Shown: piece by piece, positions 52,053 through 61,911 of the stretch
How the letters are laid out: every line of letters starts with the position of its first letter
How positions within the stretch are numbered: the stretch's first letter is position 1
DNA from: JBMYYR01 sp965243605
GTDB taxonomy: Bacteria; Bacteroidota; Bacteroidia; Flavobacteriales; CAJXXR01
DNA: 64,000 nucleotides
Direction: 5' to 3'
Assembly: GCA_965243605.1 (NCBI GenBank)
Contig: CBDEVQ010000091.1
Span: 47,269 to 111,268, forward strand
Program-made: the position numbers and the translations under genes
Notes under the pieces: model-generated
The model's input: the letters and a program-made list of their open reading frames with translations, nothing else
What the model was told of the DNA's origin: nothing
Databases searched by the model: none

Positions 52053-54739
52053 AAACTAATACGTATTGTTTTTAATTCTTGAGGTTCAAATTTAATTTTA
52101 CCTTTTACAATGCCTGTCTTTTTACCCGAAAACAAACAATCATAAACTGTACTTTTTTGTCTTCGCGGTGTAAAATTAGTATTTTCAATATGATCTGAAA
52201 TATTCTTTAACTCAATAATATATTGATTCTCTTTTTCGGTAGGATGAATATTAACCACCTTAATCTTTCTATTATCGATTTTAAACAATTTTAAATCAGA
52301 CTTTTTAAGCCTTAGGCTCTCCATAAATATAGGTTCCTGCTTTTCAATAATTAAATCTTCATTTTCTGATCCAAGCAAAACGTTCACCTCATACCTATAT
52401 TCATCTTCCATAGGCACATTACTTTCTAAACGCCCAAATGCTAACAAATATAATTGTAAAGGAAATGTTGAGGATTCAATAAACCCAACTTCATTTGTGT
52501 TATATGTAATGCCATTATATTGCCACTTTAAATATTGTGGACTAGAAATAAGAACTTTCGTTTTATCAAATAAAAAAATGGATTCTTTAGATTCAAGTAC
52601 GTTAACATTTCCATATTTAGAATATCCAAATTCTTCTTTATATAATCTATCCATACTATATTGTGATGGAATAACAGGATAGTTAAACTGAACGTGAATT
52701 GAGTGATCTAGAACGGACATATTACACCTTAATGTATATAAATACTTAACTTTAGGAGCGTCATTAAACACCAACGTATTGACTTGTAACTCTTGTCCGT
52801 TAGTATCTACAATTAATCGCTCATAATTTGAAAAGAGGCCCCCTTTGTTCTTTAATTTACCTTTATCAGAGCGCATTAAATCGTCATTCTGGTCCTTAAT
52901 ATGAGAAACAAATAAATCTTGTTTCTTTTTAGACAACCGATTCCCTTTGTATTGCCAATTTACTATACCACTTCGTTTATTTATACCCAAATAATTGAGT
53001 TTCCCTTTGGTTTTCACACCTTGTTCAGAAAGCATAATCGTTTTAATTTCAAATGGGTCTAATTCATCAATTTGAATATAATATTTATTGGATTCGTAAT
53101 GTTGTAACTTTAGAGGCGTTCCATCTTTCCATTTAGCCGATTTTAATAGGGTAGAAGCATGTTTAAGCTCTACAATACCTTCAAAAGGACTAGAACTTGG
53201 ATTAAATACTGAAATGGTATTATTAGATAATAATTTATTACCATTTGAAAGTACTTTCGGCCAATTTGACCGCTTATCAGCATCTTTAGAAGAATGATAT
53301 TCTTGCCTAAATGGACTTTCTACTTTAATACTGTGATTAATCTTAGTTCGATTTTTATTTTTGAACAACGTCCCGAATTGATTAAAATTATTCAAACTTA
53401 ATTGTGGACTTTGTTTACTTCTATTCCATGAATCTATGAACGAATGAATACTTTCAATATCATTTTCGGATTCAATATGTATAAATAACACACTTTGATT
53501 ATATGGATGTAATTTACTTCCTAAATCATATTCATGATAACGAATATAATCTTCTAACTGGTGTATTGATTTAAATTGAGTTGCATCATATTGTTTATAA
53601 ATAAGCAACTCTCTTTCAGCTGCATCTTCATAGAAATACGCGGTATTATTTGGGTTATTATAGTTTTCTGGGTATCCAAATAAATTCCGTTGAAAATATC
53701 CTAACGTTTTAACATTGAAATCCATCAATCGACCTAATGACTCACGAGATGGATATGGCTTATCTAGCCAAATTGAACTGAATTTATTAACACTTTCTTC
53801 TTGAAGAAAACCAACAGCTGAACTATAATCTTGATCCGAGGGATAAATAGAATAATTTAATTGCCTCGAAAATGTCTCGTGATCTAAATCTGAAACTTCA
53901 ATTTCTGAATTCGAGTTGTTAATTTCTAGGGGGAAATTATTCGAAAAGTGATTAATTTTAGAATGATGAACAACTGGAATTAAGTGTATACTATTCTCTA
54001 CCCAAGATGGTTCATTAATTTCTTCGCTACCAAACAATAACCCATCAACAAATATTTGCGCATTATACACATTCTTATTTTCTAATAAAGGCAGCTTAAA
54101 GGTTTGTAGTTGAAACCCTTGTTCAAATTGAAGATCTATTGTATGGTTTCTTAACTCAATAGATACGTTATCATAATTTTTAAAACAATGACTAACCACG
54201 GTATACTCTCTATAAAAATCACCATCAATTTTAGATATTATTTGAGAAGGATAAATATTAAAATGATTTGAAATCTTCTTTTTATAAATCCAAAACGGTT
54301 TATCATTTTCAGATTTAACAACTACTTTAGAGACTTCATCTGCCTGAATAATAGCATTGCTTACTTTAATTTCAGTAACCTGAATGGAATCGTTATGTTT
54401 ATAATATTGAACAATTGAGACATTAGAATCTTCAATTATTATGTTATTAATTGAGACCGTTGTACTATTAATTTGTAATCCTTTAGTATATAAATAGAAT
54501 TTAGAATAATGTTCTGTTAATATTGGTGGTAATTTTTCAGAATAAAATTCTGCACTATAATTAGAGTCTACTTGAATTGCCGAAGATAAAGGAAACACTA
54601 AGGAAGGCTTATAGGTTTGCCTCCCTTTTAGTAACCGCTCAAATGCTCCATAGTGATTTGAAGATAAATCAAATGCAAAAACAGATGATGAGCAAAACAT
54701 CATCAATATTAAAATTTTAATGCCCGATTTCAACTTCAT
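52049..54739 (-). CDS. Large exported protein of unknown function, carbohydrate-enzyme-like C-terminus
   Basis: 896 residues with a signal peptide (MKLKSGIKILILMMFCSSSVFA). The region about 480-580 (NTISVFNPSSSPFEGIVELKHAS, LDPFEIKTIMLSE) looks like the beta-sandwich domains of GH38-type alpha-mannosidases, and the stretch from about 640 resembles their C-terminal sandwich, but no GH38 catalytic Asp motif was found in the N-terminal part. It may be an inactive or divergent relative. It overlaps tsaE upstream by 23 nt and osmC downstream by 4 nt. Function uncertain. Confidence 0.6.
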   Translation of the reverse strand: MKLKSGIKILILMMFCSSSVFAFDLSSNHYGAFERLLKGRQTYKPSLVFPLSSAIQVDSNYSAEFYSEKLPPILTEHYSKFYLYTKGLQINSTTVSINNIIIEDSNVSIVQYYKHNDSIQVTEIKVSNAIIQADEVSKVVVKSENDKPFWIYKKKISNHFNIYPSQIISKIDGDFYREYTVVSHCFKNYDNVSIELRNHTIDLQFEQGFQLQTFKLPLLENKNVYNAQIFVDGLLFGSEEINEPSWVENSIHLIPVVHHSKINHFSNNFPLEINNSNSEIEVSDLDHETFSRQLNYSIYPSDQDYSSAVGFLQEESVNKFSSIWLDKPYPSRESLGRLMDFNVKTLGYFQRNLFGYPENYNNPNNTAYFYEDAAERELLIYKQYDATQFKSIHQLEDYIRYHEYDLGSKLHPYNQSVLFIHIESENDIESIHSFIDSWNRSKQSPQLSLNNFNQFGTLFKNKNRTKINHSIKVESPFRQEYHSSKDADKRSNWPKVLSNGNKLLSNNTISVFNPSSSPFEGIVELKHASTLLKSAKWKDGTPLKLQHYESNKYYIQIDELDPFEIKTIMLSEQGVKTKGKLNYLGINKRSGIVNWQYKGNRLSKKKQDLFVSHIKDQNDDLMRSDKGKLKNKGGLFSNYERLIVDTNGQELQVNTLVFNDAPKVKYLYTLRCNMSVLDHSIHVQFNYPVIPSQYSMDRLYKEEFGYSKYGNVNVLESKESIFLFDKTKVLISSPQYLKWQYNGITYNTNEVGFIESSTFPLQLYLLAFGRLESNVPMEDEYRYEVNVLLGSENEDLIIEKQEPIFMESLRLKKSDLKLFKIDNRKIKVVNIHPTEKENQYIIELKNISDHIENTNFTPRRQKSTVYDCLFSGKKTGIVKGKIKFEPQELKTIRISL

Positions 54740-55130
54740 AATGTCTCATATCATTCTTTTCCAAAATACTTATTTTAGTGTAATTCTCTGGAAGTAAATT
54801 TGGAATTTTCTCTGGCCATTCAATAAAACAGATATGATCTGAATAAAAATATTCATCTATACCAATATCATACGCTTCCTCTTCCTCATTTATTCTATAA
54901 AAATCAAAATGAAATACATTAACATATCCACTAACATACTCATTAACTACAGAATAACTAGGACTAGTTACTTTCTCTTTAATTCCTAAAGATTTACATA
55001 AGGCCTGAATTAAAGTTGTTTTACCAACTCCAATTGGACCTTCAAATGTATAAATATTAGATGTCGAGTATTCTAAAATCTGTTTAGATACATCGCCCAA
55101 ATCGTTTAAGTTTTCGGCTTGTAATTTCAC
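54717..55130 (-). CDS. tsaE: TsaE, ATPase of tRNA threonylcarbamoyladenosine synthesis
   Basis: 137 residues. Walker A is EGPIGVGKTTLIQALCKSLGI; the conserved VTSPSYSVVNEY switch and FHFDFYRINEEEEAYDIGIDEYF follow. TsaE binds TsaB-TsaD and drives t6A37 formation on tRNAs that read ANN codons. It lies between porX and the large exported gene, an order often seen in this phylum. Confidence 0.95.
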   Translation of the reverse strand: MKLQAENLNDLGDVSKQILEYSTSNIYTFEGPIGVGKTTLIQALCKSLGIKEKVTSPSYSVVNEYVSGYVNVFHFDFYRINEEEEAYDIGIDEYFYSDHICFIEWPEKIPNLLPENYTKISILEKNDMRHYEVEIGH

Positions 55131-55135
55131 CTTTT

Positions 55136-56680
55136 TTATTTTTTAAGTATAATAAAAGGACAAAGCATTTCCTCTAAAGAAATACCACCATGCTGATAGG
55201 TATCCTTATAATAACTAACGTATTTTTTATAATTATTAGGATATGCAAAGTACTTATAAGCTTTTGCAAATACAAAACTACTTGATAAATTTGATTTAGG
55301 TAATTTTATTTCTTCAGGAGTTTTTACTTCAAACACATCTTTTGAATTCTGAGCCAAATTTCTTCCCGTTTTATACCTTAAATTTGTACTTGTATCTTTA
55401 TCACCTACAATCTTTATTGGCTCTTCAATATTTATCATTCCATGATCTGTCGTTAACAATACCGTAATATTATCATCGGCAAGTCTTTTAAGAACAGAAT
55501 ATAAATTCGAATTTTTAAACCACGTTACGGTTAAATCTCTATAGGCTTTATCAGACGACGATAACTCTTTAATCATGTCAATATTAGTTTTCGCATGACT
55601 AAGCATATCAACAAAATTATATATCAAACAATTAAATTCATTTTTAGACCATAAATGGTAATCTCTTAATACTTTATCACCATAAGACTGTTTAATAATC
55701 TTTTCAAAATGCCAATCTTTATCAAATCCTAAACGTTTTAATTGGAGATTAAGCATTTCTCCTTCAAATTCATTTTTACCACCATTTTCATGGTCGTATT
55801 TCCAATAATCAGGATGTCTTCTAGATATTTCTAATGGTGTTAATCCACTAAAAAATGCATTCCTAGCATATTGTGTAGTCGTTGGAAGAATACTATAATA
55901 AAAAGACTCCTTTTTATCCGTAAACAATTCCGATATCAACGGCTTTAATACTAAATATTGATCATATCTTAAATTGTCAATTAATATTAAACACGTTTTT
56001 TCATTGGCTTTAATTTGAGGTAATGCCAATTTCTTAAATGCATTATGCGAAAGTGTAGGTGCTTCATCTAAGTATGTAAACCAATCGACATACTCATTCT
56101 TAATAAATTTAAAAAACTCTGAGTTTGCTTCTTTTTTCTGAATGTTCAAAACATCAATCATAGATTGATCTAGATCATTTAGTTCGACATCCCAGTAGCT
56201 TAATTTTTGATAAATTGAATTCCAATCCTCAAAAGTTTGAGCCATTGAAATATCCATAGACAACGTTCTAAAATCTTTTTGATAATCTTGTGTACTCTTT
56301 TCACCAACAAGACGTTTTGTATCAAAATGTTTTTTAATCGTTAATAAGACTTGCATAGGATTAACAGGCTTAATTAAATAGTCTGCTATTTTAGCTCCTA
56401 TAGCCATATCCATAATACTTTCCTCTTCACTTTTAGTAATCATTACAATTGGAACATCAATAGAGTCATCCATTTCTTCAATGGTATCCAAGCCAGTCAT
56501 ACCAGGCATATTTTCATCTAAGAATACAATATCGATACTTTCATTATTTAATATTTCTAATGCATCTTCACCATTATTAGAAGTAACTACCTCATATCCT
56601 TTCTTTTCAAGAAAAATAATATGTGGTTTTAAAAACTCAACTTCATCATCTACCCAAAGTATTCTTATATTCTGACTCAT
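55136..56680 (-). CDS. porX: PorX, response regulator with PglZ domain, controls type IX secretion
   Basis: 514 residues. The N-terminal CheY receiver domain has ILWVDDE, the phospho-acceptor Asp55 in IDIVFLDENMPG, and K in DYLIKPV. The C-terminal PglZ alkaline-phosphatase-like domain has LILIDNLRYDQYLVLKP and VLLTTDHGMINI, the metal ligands. PorX with the sensor PorY activates T9SS genes and is known to act on cyclic or linear oligonucleotides. No porY is adjacent. It precedes tsaE by 5 nt. Confidence 0.95.
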   Translation of the reverse strand: MSQNIRILWVDDEVEFLKPHIIFLEKKGYEVVTSNNGEDALEILNNESIDIVFLDENMPGMTGLDTIEEMDDSIDVPIVMITKSEEESIMDMAIGAKIADYLIKPVNPMQVLLTIKKHFDTKRLVGEKSTQDYQKDFRTLSMDISMAQTFEDWNSIYQKLSYWDVELNDLDQSMIDVLNIQKKEANSEFFKFIKNEYVDWFTYLDEAPTLSHNAFKKLALPQIKANEKTCLILIDNLRYDQYLVLKPLISELFTDKKESFYYSILPTTTQYARNAFFSGLTPLEISRRHPDYWKYDHENGGKNEFEGEMLNLQLKRLGFDKDWHFEKIIKQSYGDKVLRDYHLWSKNEFNCLIYNFVDMLSHAKTNIDMIKELSSSDKAYRDLTVTWFKNSNLYSVLKRLADDNITVLLTTDHGMINIEEPIKIVGDKDTSTNLRYKTGRNLAQNSKDVFEVKTPEEIKLPKSNLSSSFVFAKAYKYFAYPNNYKKYVSYYKDTYQHGGISLEEMLCPFIILKK

Positions 56681-56719
56681 ATTTTTATATCTTTACTTCC
56701 AATTGTTATTTAACAAAAG

Positions 56720-56766
56720 AACGTTGTTTTTATGATTTATTGAGCATAAAGATAAAAACAAACGTT
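56720..56766. promoter_or_regulatory. Inverted repeat between divergent porX and HD genes
   Basis: AACGTTGTTTTTAT (from 56720) and ATAAAAACAAACGTT (to 56766) are inverted copies with one extra A in the right arm. They occupy the centre of the 107-nt porX/HD gap, so a regulator bound here could affect both genes. Confidence 0.45.
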
Positions 56767-56787
56767 AATAAATGGTAAAAATCAAGT

Positions 56788-58014
56788 ATGCAAAAAGGTA
56801 AAATTTTAAATGACCCTATTCATGGGTTTATATCTATTAAAGACCCAATCGATTTTGAGATTATTGAACACCCTTATTTTCAGAGATTAAGACGTATTTC
56901 TCAATTGGGATTAACATACTTAGTATACCCAGGAGCACATCATACAAGATTTCATCATGCCTTAGGTGCCTATCATTTAATAAAAAAAACAATTAGACAT
57001 TTAAGAGAAAAAGGTATTGAAATAAGCGAAGCTGAAGAAAAAGGGGCAAGTAGAGCCATTTTATTACACGATATTGGCCATGGACCATTTTCACATGCTT
57101 TAGAACATTCAATAGTTCCAGAGATTTCGCATGAGGCAATCTCTCTTAAATTAATGCATTTTTTTAATACCAAATATCAAGGAGAATTTGATATTGCCAT
57201 ACAAATATTTAACAAAGCTTATAAAAGACCATTTTTAAACGATTTAATTTCCAGTCAATTAGATGTAGATCGACTCGATTATTTGAAACGGGATAGTTTC
57301 TACTCTGGAGTATCTGAAGGTGTAATTAATTCAGATCGTTTAATATCGATGCTATCCGTTGTTAACAATGAGCTGGTTATTGAACAGAAAGCCATTTATT
57401 CTGTCGAAAAATTCATTCTCGCAAGACGATTAATGTATTGGCAAGTTTACCTACATAAAACCGTGTTATCAGCCGAAATTATTCTTGAAAAAATCCTTAA
57501 ACGTGCAAAATATCTTGTGACACAAGGACAAGATATTTTTGCTACAAAACACCTTAAATTCTTTTTATCTAATGATATTGAATTATCAGATTTTGACCGT
57601 GGAGATATCATGAAAATATTTTGTTCATTAGATGAATACGATATCATGTCTGGTATTAAAGAATGGATGACACACTCAGATTTCATCCTCTCAGAGCTTT
57701 GTAAAAGATTAATAAACAGGAACTTACTTAAACTAAAATTTGATGATGCCTATAGAGACAACTGGAGTGAATACATTGAGAAGAAACGTATAGAAGTTAA
57801 GAAAATGTACGATTTAACCGATGAAGAAGTTGAATATTTCGTGTTTGAAGGAAACGTAACTCAAAGCATTTATAATCCAGACAAGGAAATTATACGTATA
57901 TACCTGAAAAACGGCGAAATAGAGCCTTTCGGAAGGACAACGAAAAATATTAATATGGGATTATTGACAGGAATAAACTCTAAAAAGTTCATATGTTACC
58001 CGAACTCTATGTAA
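56788..58014 (+). CDS. HD-domain phosphohydrolase, dNTPase/SAMHD1-like
   Basis: 408 residues. The metal motif is complete: H in HHTRFHHALGAYHL, HD in ILLHDIGHGPFSHALEHS, and D in SSQLDVDRLDYLKRDSFYSGV. This order (H...HD...D) with the RRISQLGLTYLVYPGAHHTRF block is that of the deoxyguanosinetriphosphate triphosphohydrolase/SAMHD1 branch. It may control dNTP pools or nucleotide second messengers. It is divergent from porX; a rule for lipid A operon order also places it upstream of lpxD in many relatives. Confidence 0.88.
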   Translation: MQKGKILNDPIHGFISIKDPIDFEIIEHPYFQRLRRISQLGLTYLVYPGAHHTRFHHALGAYHLIKKTIRHLREKGIEISEAEEKGASRAILLHDIGHGPFSHALEHSIVPEISHEAISLKLMHFFNTKYQGEFDIAIQIFNKAYKRPFLNDLISSQLDVDRLDYLKRDSFYSGVSEGVINSDRLISMLSVVNNELVIEQKAIYSVEKFILARRLMYWQVYLHKTVLSAEIILEKILKRAKYLVTQGQDIFATKHLKFFLSNDIELSDFDRGDIMKIFCSLDEYDIMSGIKEWMTHSDFILSELCKRLINRNLLKLKFDDAYRDNWSEYIEKKRIEVKKMYDLTDEEVEYFVFEGNVTQSIYNPDKEIIRIYLKNGEIEPFGRTTKNINMGLLTGINSKKFICYPNSM

Positions 58015-58021
58015 TATTTAT

Positions 58022-58029
58022 TATTTTTG
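58022..58029 (+). promoter_or_regulatory. Possible -7 element directly before lpxD
   Basis: TATTTTTG is an exact TAnnTTTG ending 7 nt before the lpxD ATG. No -33 element is clear. If used, the lpxD mRNA would have almost no leader. Confidence 0.35.
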
Positions 58030-58036
58030 CATAATT

Positions 58037-59065
58037 ATGGAAATAAAAGCACACCAAATTGCTAATATTCTTGAAGGAACTGTGGATGGAGATCCTGAGA
58101 TATTAGTAGATCATTTATCAAAGATTGAAGAGGGAAAAGAACGATCATTATCGTTCCTTTCAAATCCGAAGTATAATCAATATTTGTATTCAACTAAAGC
58201 ATCAATAGTTATTGTTAATAATGACTTTGAAGCAGAAGACTCGTATACAGCAACTTTAATAAGAGTAGAAGATTCTTATCAATCATTTGCTAAACTTCTT
58301 CAACACATTGAAGCTTTAAAAATACCAAAAACTGGAATTGAACAACCTTCATTTGTACATGAAACTGCACAAATAGGAAAGGATGTTTACATTGGAGCCT
58401 TTGCATACATTGGTGAAAACGTAGTTATTGAAGATGGTGTAAAAATTTATCCACATGTTTATATTGGTGATAATGCCCTTGTAAAAGCGGACACAATACT
58501 TTACTCTGGTGTAAAAATATATCACCAATGTCAAATCCATAACAATTGTACATTACATGCAGGTGTTATTATTGGATCTGATGGATTTGGATTTGCACCT
58601 ACAAATCAAAAAGACTATTCTAAAATTCCACAAATAGGTAATGTAGTTATAGAAGAATATGTTGAAATTGGAGCTAATTCTACAATTGATAGAGCCACTA
58701 TTGGTTCTACAAGAGTAAAATCAGGAACCAAATTGGATAATTTAATTCAGATTGCTCACAATGTAGAATTAGGTAAAAACAATGTAATTGCTGCACAAAC
58801 AGGAATTGCAGGATCTACTAAAGTAGGTGACAATTGTATGATTGGTGGTCAGGTAGCTATTGCCGGACACATCGAAATTGGAAATGGAGTGAAATTAGCT
58901 GCTAAATCTGGAATTCCAGCATCTATTGCAGATAATGAAATTCATATGGGACCTGTTGCTTTTGAGCGTAGAGACTTCCAACGATCATATATTTTATTTA
59001 AAAAATTACCAGAATTAGCTCGTAAGATTAAAAATATCGAGCGTTTAATTCAGGATAACGAATAG
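58037..59065 (+). CDS. lpxD: UDP-3-O-acyl-glucosamine N-acyltransferase
   Basis: 342 residues. The N-terminal uridine-binding domain (about 1-100) is followed by a left-handed beta-helix of hexapeptide repeats. The catalytic histidine is in LDNLIQIAHNVELGKN, and GFGFAPTNQKDYSKIPQIGNV is the family's conserved loop. It adds the second acyl chain in lipid A synthesis. It lies 22 nt after the HD gene and 1 nt before lpxC/fabZ. Confidence 0.96.
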   Translation: MEIKAHQIANILEGTVDGDPEILVDHLSKIEEGKERSLSFLSNPKYNQYLYSTKASIVIVNNDFEAEDSYTATLIRVEDSYQSFAKLLQHIEALKIPKTGIEQPSFVHETAQIGKDVYIGAFAYIGENVVIEDGVKIYPHVYIGDNALVKADTILYSGVKIYHQCQIHNNCTLHAGVIIGSDGFGFAPTNQKDYSKIPQIGNVVIEEYVEIGANSTIDRATIGSTRVKSGTKLDNLIQIAHNVELGKNNVIAAQTGIAGSTKVGDNCMIGGQVAIAGHIEIGNGVKLAAKSGIPASIADNEIHMGPVAFERRDFQRSYILFKKLPELARKIKNIERLIQDNE

Positions 59066-59066
59066 A

Positions 59067-60452
59067 ATGAGGAAACAAACGACAATAAAAACTTCTGTAT
59101 CCATTTCTGGAACAGGGTTACACACTGGTTGTGAGACGACGTTAACATTTCATCCAGCTGCAGAAAATCATGGATATAGATTTTTAAGATCAGACTTAGA
59201 AAACAATCCTATAATTAATGCAGATGCACGTTACGTCAATAAAACTCAACGTGGTACCAGTTTACATTATAACGGTATTGAAATTAATACAACAGAACAC
59301 GTTTTAGCGGCATTAGTCGGTTTAAAAATTGATAATGTATTAATTGAATTAACAGCATCTGAACCTCCAATTATGGATGGAAGTTCTATTGAATTCATTA
59401 AACTTTTAAAAGAGGTTGGAATTGAAGAACAAGAAGCTGATGTAGATTACTTTGAAGTTAAAGAACCAATACGTTACCTAGATAAAGAGACTGGTTCTGA
59501 GATGTTATTAGTACCTGCAGATAACTATCAAATTACAACAATGGTAGACTATGGGACAAAAGTGTTAAATACACAACATGCCCACTTAAATGATCTATCA
59601 GAATTTGAAGTTGAATTTGCTCATGCCAGAACATTTTGTTTTTTACATGAGTTAGAACTTTTAATTGAACACGATTTAATTAAAGGTGGAGATTTAAATA
59701 ACGCCATTGTATTTGTTGAACGTGAACTTTCTGAAGAAGAAATGAAGCGTTTAGGACAATATTTTGGTAAAGAAGAAGTAAAAGTTAGACCAGAAGGTGT
59801 TTTAAATAATTTAGAGCTCAGATATTCTAACGAACCTGCTCGCCATAAATTACTTGATATTATTGGTGACTTAGCACTTGTTGGAAAACCTATTAAGGGT
59901 AGAATTATAGCAACAAAACCTGGACATGGTCCAAACACTAATTTTGCAAAACATCTTATAAACATTATTGAAAAAGAAAAAAAGTCCATGCCTAAATTTG
60001 ATTTACACAAGGAACCAGTAATGGATATCGTTGAGATTATGAAGACACTTCCTCATAGACCTCCGTTTCTATTAGTTGATAAAGTTTTAGAATTAGACGA
60101 AACAAGAGTTGTTGGTTTAAAGAATGTGACGATGAATGAAGATTTTTTCAATGGTCACTTTCCTGGAGCACCAGTTATGCCTGGAGTTCTACAAGTAGAA
60201 GCTATGGCTCAAGCTGGAGGAATCTTAGTTCTTAAACAAGTTCCAGATCCAGAAAACTATTTAACGTATTTCTTGAAAATAGATAATGTTAAGTTTAAAA
60301 AGATGGTTTTACCAGGAGATACACTTATTTTTGAACTTGAATTAATAGAACCTGTTCGTCGTGGTATTTGTCAAATGAGAGGAAAGGCTTATGTTGGAAA
60401 TACTTTAGTTATGCAAGCCGAATTAATGGCTCAAATTAAAAAAGTAAAATAA
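59067..60452 (+). CDS. lpxC/fabZ: Fused LpxC deacetylase / FabZ dehydratase
   Basis: 461 residues. Residues about 1-310 are LpxC: zinc ligands in NTTEHVLAALVG and in ARHKLLDIIGDLAL (H and D), with ELTASEPPIMDGSS near the substrate cleft. Residues about 315-461 are FabZ: LPHRPPFLLVDKVLE and the active site NGHFPGAPVMPGVLQVEAMAQ. Fusion of the lipid A committed step to the fatty acid dehydratase is typical of Bacteroidota. It joins supply of 3-hydroxyacyl chains to their use. Confidence 0.97.
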   Translation: MRKQTTIKTSVSISGTGLHTGCETTLTFHPAAENHGYRFLRSDLENNPIINADARYVNKTQRGTSLHYNGIEINTTEHVLAALVGLKIDNVLIELTASEPPIMDGSSIEFIKLLKEVGIEEQEADVDYFEVKEPIRYLDKETGSEMLLVPADNYQITTMVDYGTKVLNTQHAHLNDLSEFEVEFAHARTFCFLHELELLIEHDLIKGGDLNNAIVFVERELSEEEMKRLGQYFGKEEVKVRPEGVLNNLELRYSNEPARHKLLDIIGDLALVGKPIKGRIIATKPGHGPNTNFAKHLINIIEKEKKSMPKFDLHKEPVMDIVEIMKTLPHRPPFLLVDKVLELDETRVVGLKNVTMNEDFFNGHFPGAPVMPGVLQVEAMAQAGGILVLKQVPDPENYLTYFLKIDNVKFKKMVLPGDTLIFELELIEPVRRGICQMRGKAYVGNTLVMQAELMAQIKKVK

Positions 60453-60456
60453 ACGT

Positions 60457-61245
60457 ATGAATCAACCATTAGCATATATACATCCAGAAGCAAAAATAGC
60501 AGACAATGTTGTTGTTGAGCCATTTACTTCTATACATAAAAACGTAGAAATAGGTGAGGGGACATGGATCGGATCTAATGTTACCATCATGGAAGGTGCA
60601 AGAATTGGAAAAAATGTAAGAATTTTCCCTGGTGCCGTTATTTCTGCTATCCCTCAAGATTTAAAATTTGGAGGTGAAGATTCTACGGCCGAAATTGGAG
60701 ACAATACAACAATTAGAGAATGTGTTACCATTAATAGAGGTACCAATTATTCAGGAAAAACCGTTGTTGGAGAAAATTGTCTTCTAATGGCATATTCTCA
60801 TGTTGCTCATGATTGTTTAATTGGAAACAATTGTGTAATTGTGAATAATGTAGCCTTAGCTGGACATGTTACTGTTGGTGATCACGCCATTATTGGTGGA
60901 TTATCTGCAGTTCATCAATTTGTGAATATTGGTGAGCATGTTATGGTTGGTGGAGGATCTTTAGTAAGAAAAGACATCCCTCCATATGTTAAAGCATCTA
61001 AAGAACCGGTTTCTTTTATTGGAATTAATTCTATAGGATTAAGAAGACGAGGGTTTTCTCCGGAAAAAATTGTGGAAATACAAGATATATATCGTATAAT
61101 TTTTCAATCAGGATACCCAACAAATAAGGCATTAGAACTTATTGAAGCTGAATTACCAATTTCTGCAGAAAGAGATTTAGTAATCAACTTTGTTCGTAAT
61201 GCTAAGCGTGGTATTATGAAAGGATATACAGGTAGTGGAAATTAA
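60457..61245 (+). CDS. lpxA: UDP-N-acetylglucosamine acyltransferase
   Basis: 262 residues. Hexapeptide left-handed helix with the catalytic His in MAYSHVAHDCLIGNN; the C-terminal helical domain (GLRRRGFSPEKIVEIQDIYRIIF) is standard. First enzyme of lipid A synthesis. It starts 4 nt after lpxC/fabZ; the order lpxD-lpxC/fabZ-lpxA-efp is conserved in the phylum. Confidence 0.97.
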   Translation: MNQPLAYIHPEAKIADNVVVEPFTSIHKNVEIGEGTWIGSNVTIMEGARIGKNVRIFPGAVISAIPQDLKFGGEDSTAEIGDNTTIRECVTINRGTNYSGKTVVGENCLLMAYSHVAHDCLIGNNCVIVNNVALAGHVTVGDHAIIGGLSAVHQFVNIGEHVMVGGGSLVRKDIPPYVKASKEPVSFIGINSIGLRRRGFSPEKIVEIQDIYRIIFQSGYPTNKALELIEAELPISAERDLVINFVRNAKRGIMKGYTGSGN

Positions 61246-61268
61246 GAAATAAAAAAAAAGAAAACAAA

Positions 61269-61835
61269 ATGGCAAGTACTTCAGATATCAAAAATGGACT
61301 TTGTATCCGTATCAATTCAGACATATTCAAAATCACAGAATTCTTACATGTTAAACCAGGTAAAGGTCCAGCATTTGTAAGAACTAAAATTAAAAGTGTA
61401 ACATCAGGAAAAGTTTTAGATAAAACATTCCCATCTGGTCATAAAATTGATGTTGTTCGTGTTGAAACGCATAAATTCCAATATTTATACAATGATGGAG
61501 AATCATTACACTTTATGAATATTGAAGATTATAATCAAATTACACTTCAACCAGAAATCATAGATGGACATGAATTAATGAAAGAAGGTGAAGTTGTAAC
61601 GGTACAAATTAATTCTGAAGATAGTTCTCCATTAGCTGTAGATATGCCTGCATCTGTAGTTGTTGAAGTAACACAAACAGAACCAGGAGTTAAAGGGAAT
61701 ACAGCAACAAATGCTACAAAACCTGCAATTATTGAAACTGGGGCAAGAATAATGGTTCCTTTATTTATTAACGAAGGTGATAAAATTAAAGTTGACACAA
61801 GTAACAAAGGTTATATGGAACGTGTTAAATCTTAA
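61269..61835 (+). CDS. efp: Elongation factor P
   Basis: 188 residues, three beta-barrel domains. The tip loop HVKPGKGPAFVRTK carries the lysine (in KPGKG) that is modified in many bacteria. It rescues ribosomes stalled at polyproline. Last gene of the lpx operon, 23 nt after lpxA, ending at a strong terminator. Confidence 0.97.
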   Translation: MASTSDIKNGLCIRINSDIFKITEFLHVKPGKGPAFVRTKIKSVTSGKVLDKTFPSGHKIDVVRVETHKFQYLYNDGESLHFMNIEDYNQITLQPEIIDGHELMKEGEVVTVQINSEDSSPLAVDMPASVVVEVTQTEPGVKGNTATNATKPAIIETGARIMVPLFINEGDKIKVDTSNKGYMERVKS

Positions 61836-61858
61836 TTGATTTACTAAAATTGAGTAAG

Positions 61859-61889
61859 AAACCTGACCTTAAAAACGTCAGGTTTTTGT
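61859..61889 (+). terminator. Terminator after efp
   Basis: The stem AAACCTGAC (61859-61867) / GTCAGGTTT (61877-61885) is followed by TTG and T/A. Confidence 0.88.
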
Positions 61890-61911
61890 ATTTTTCAAAA
61901 AAACGACCACC

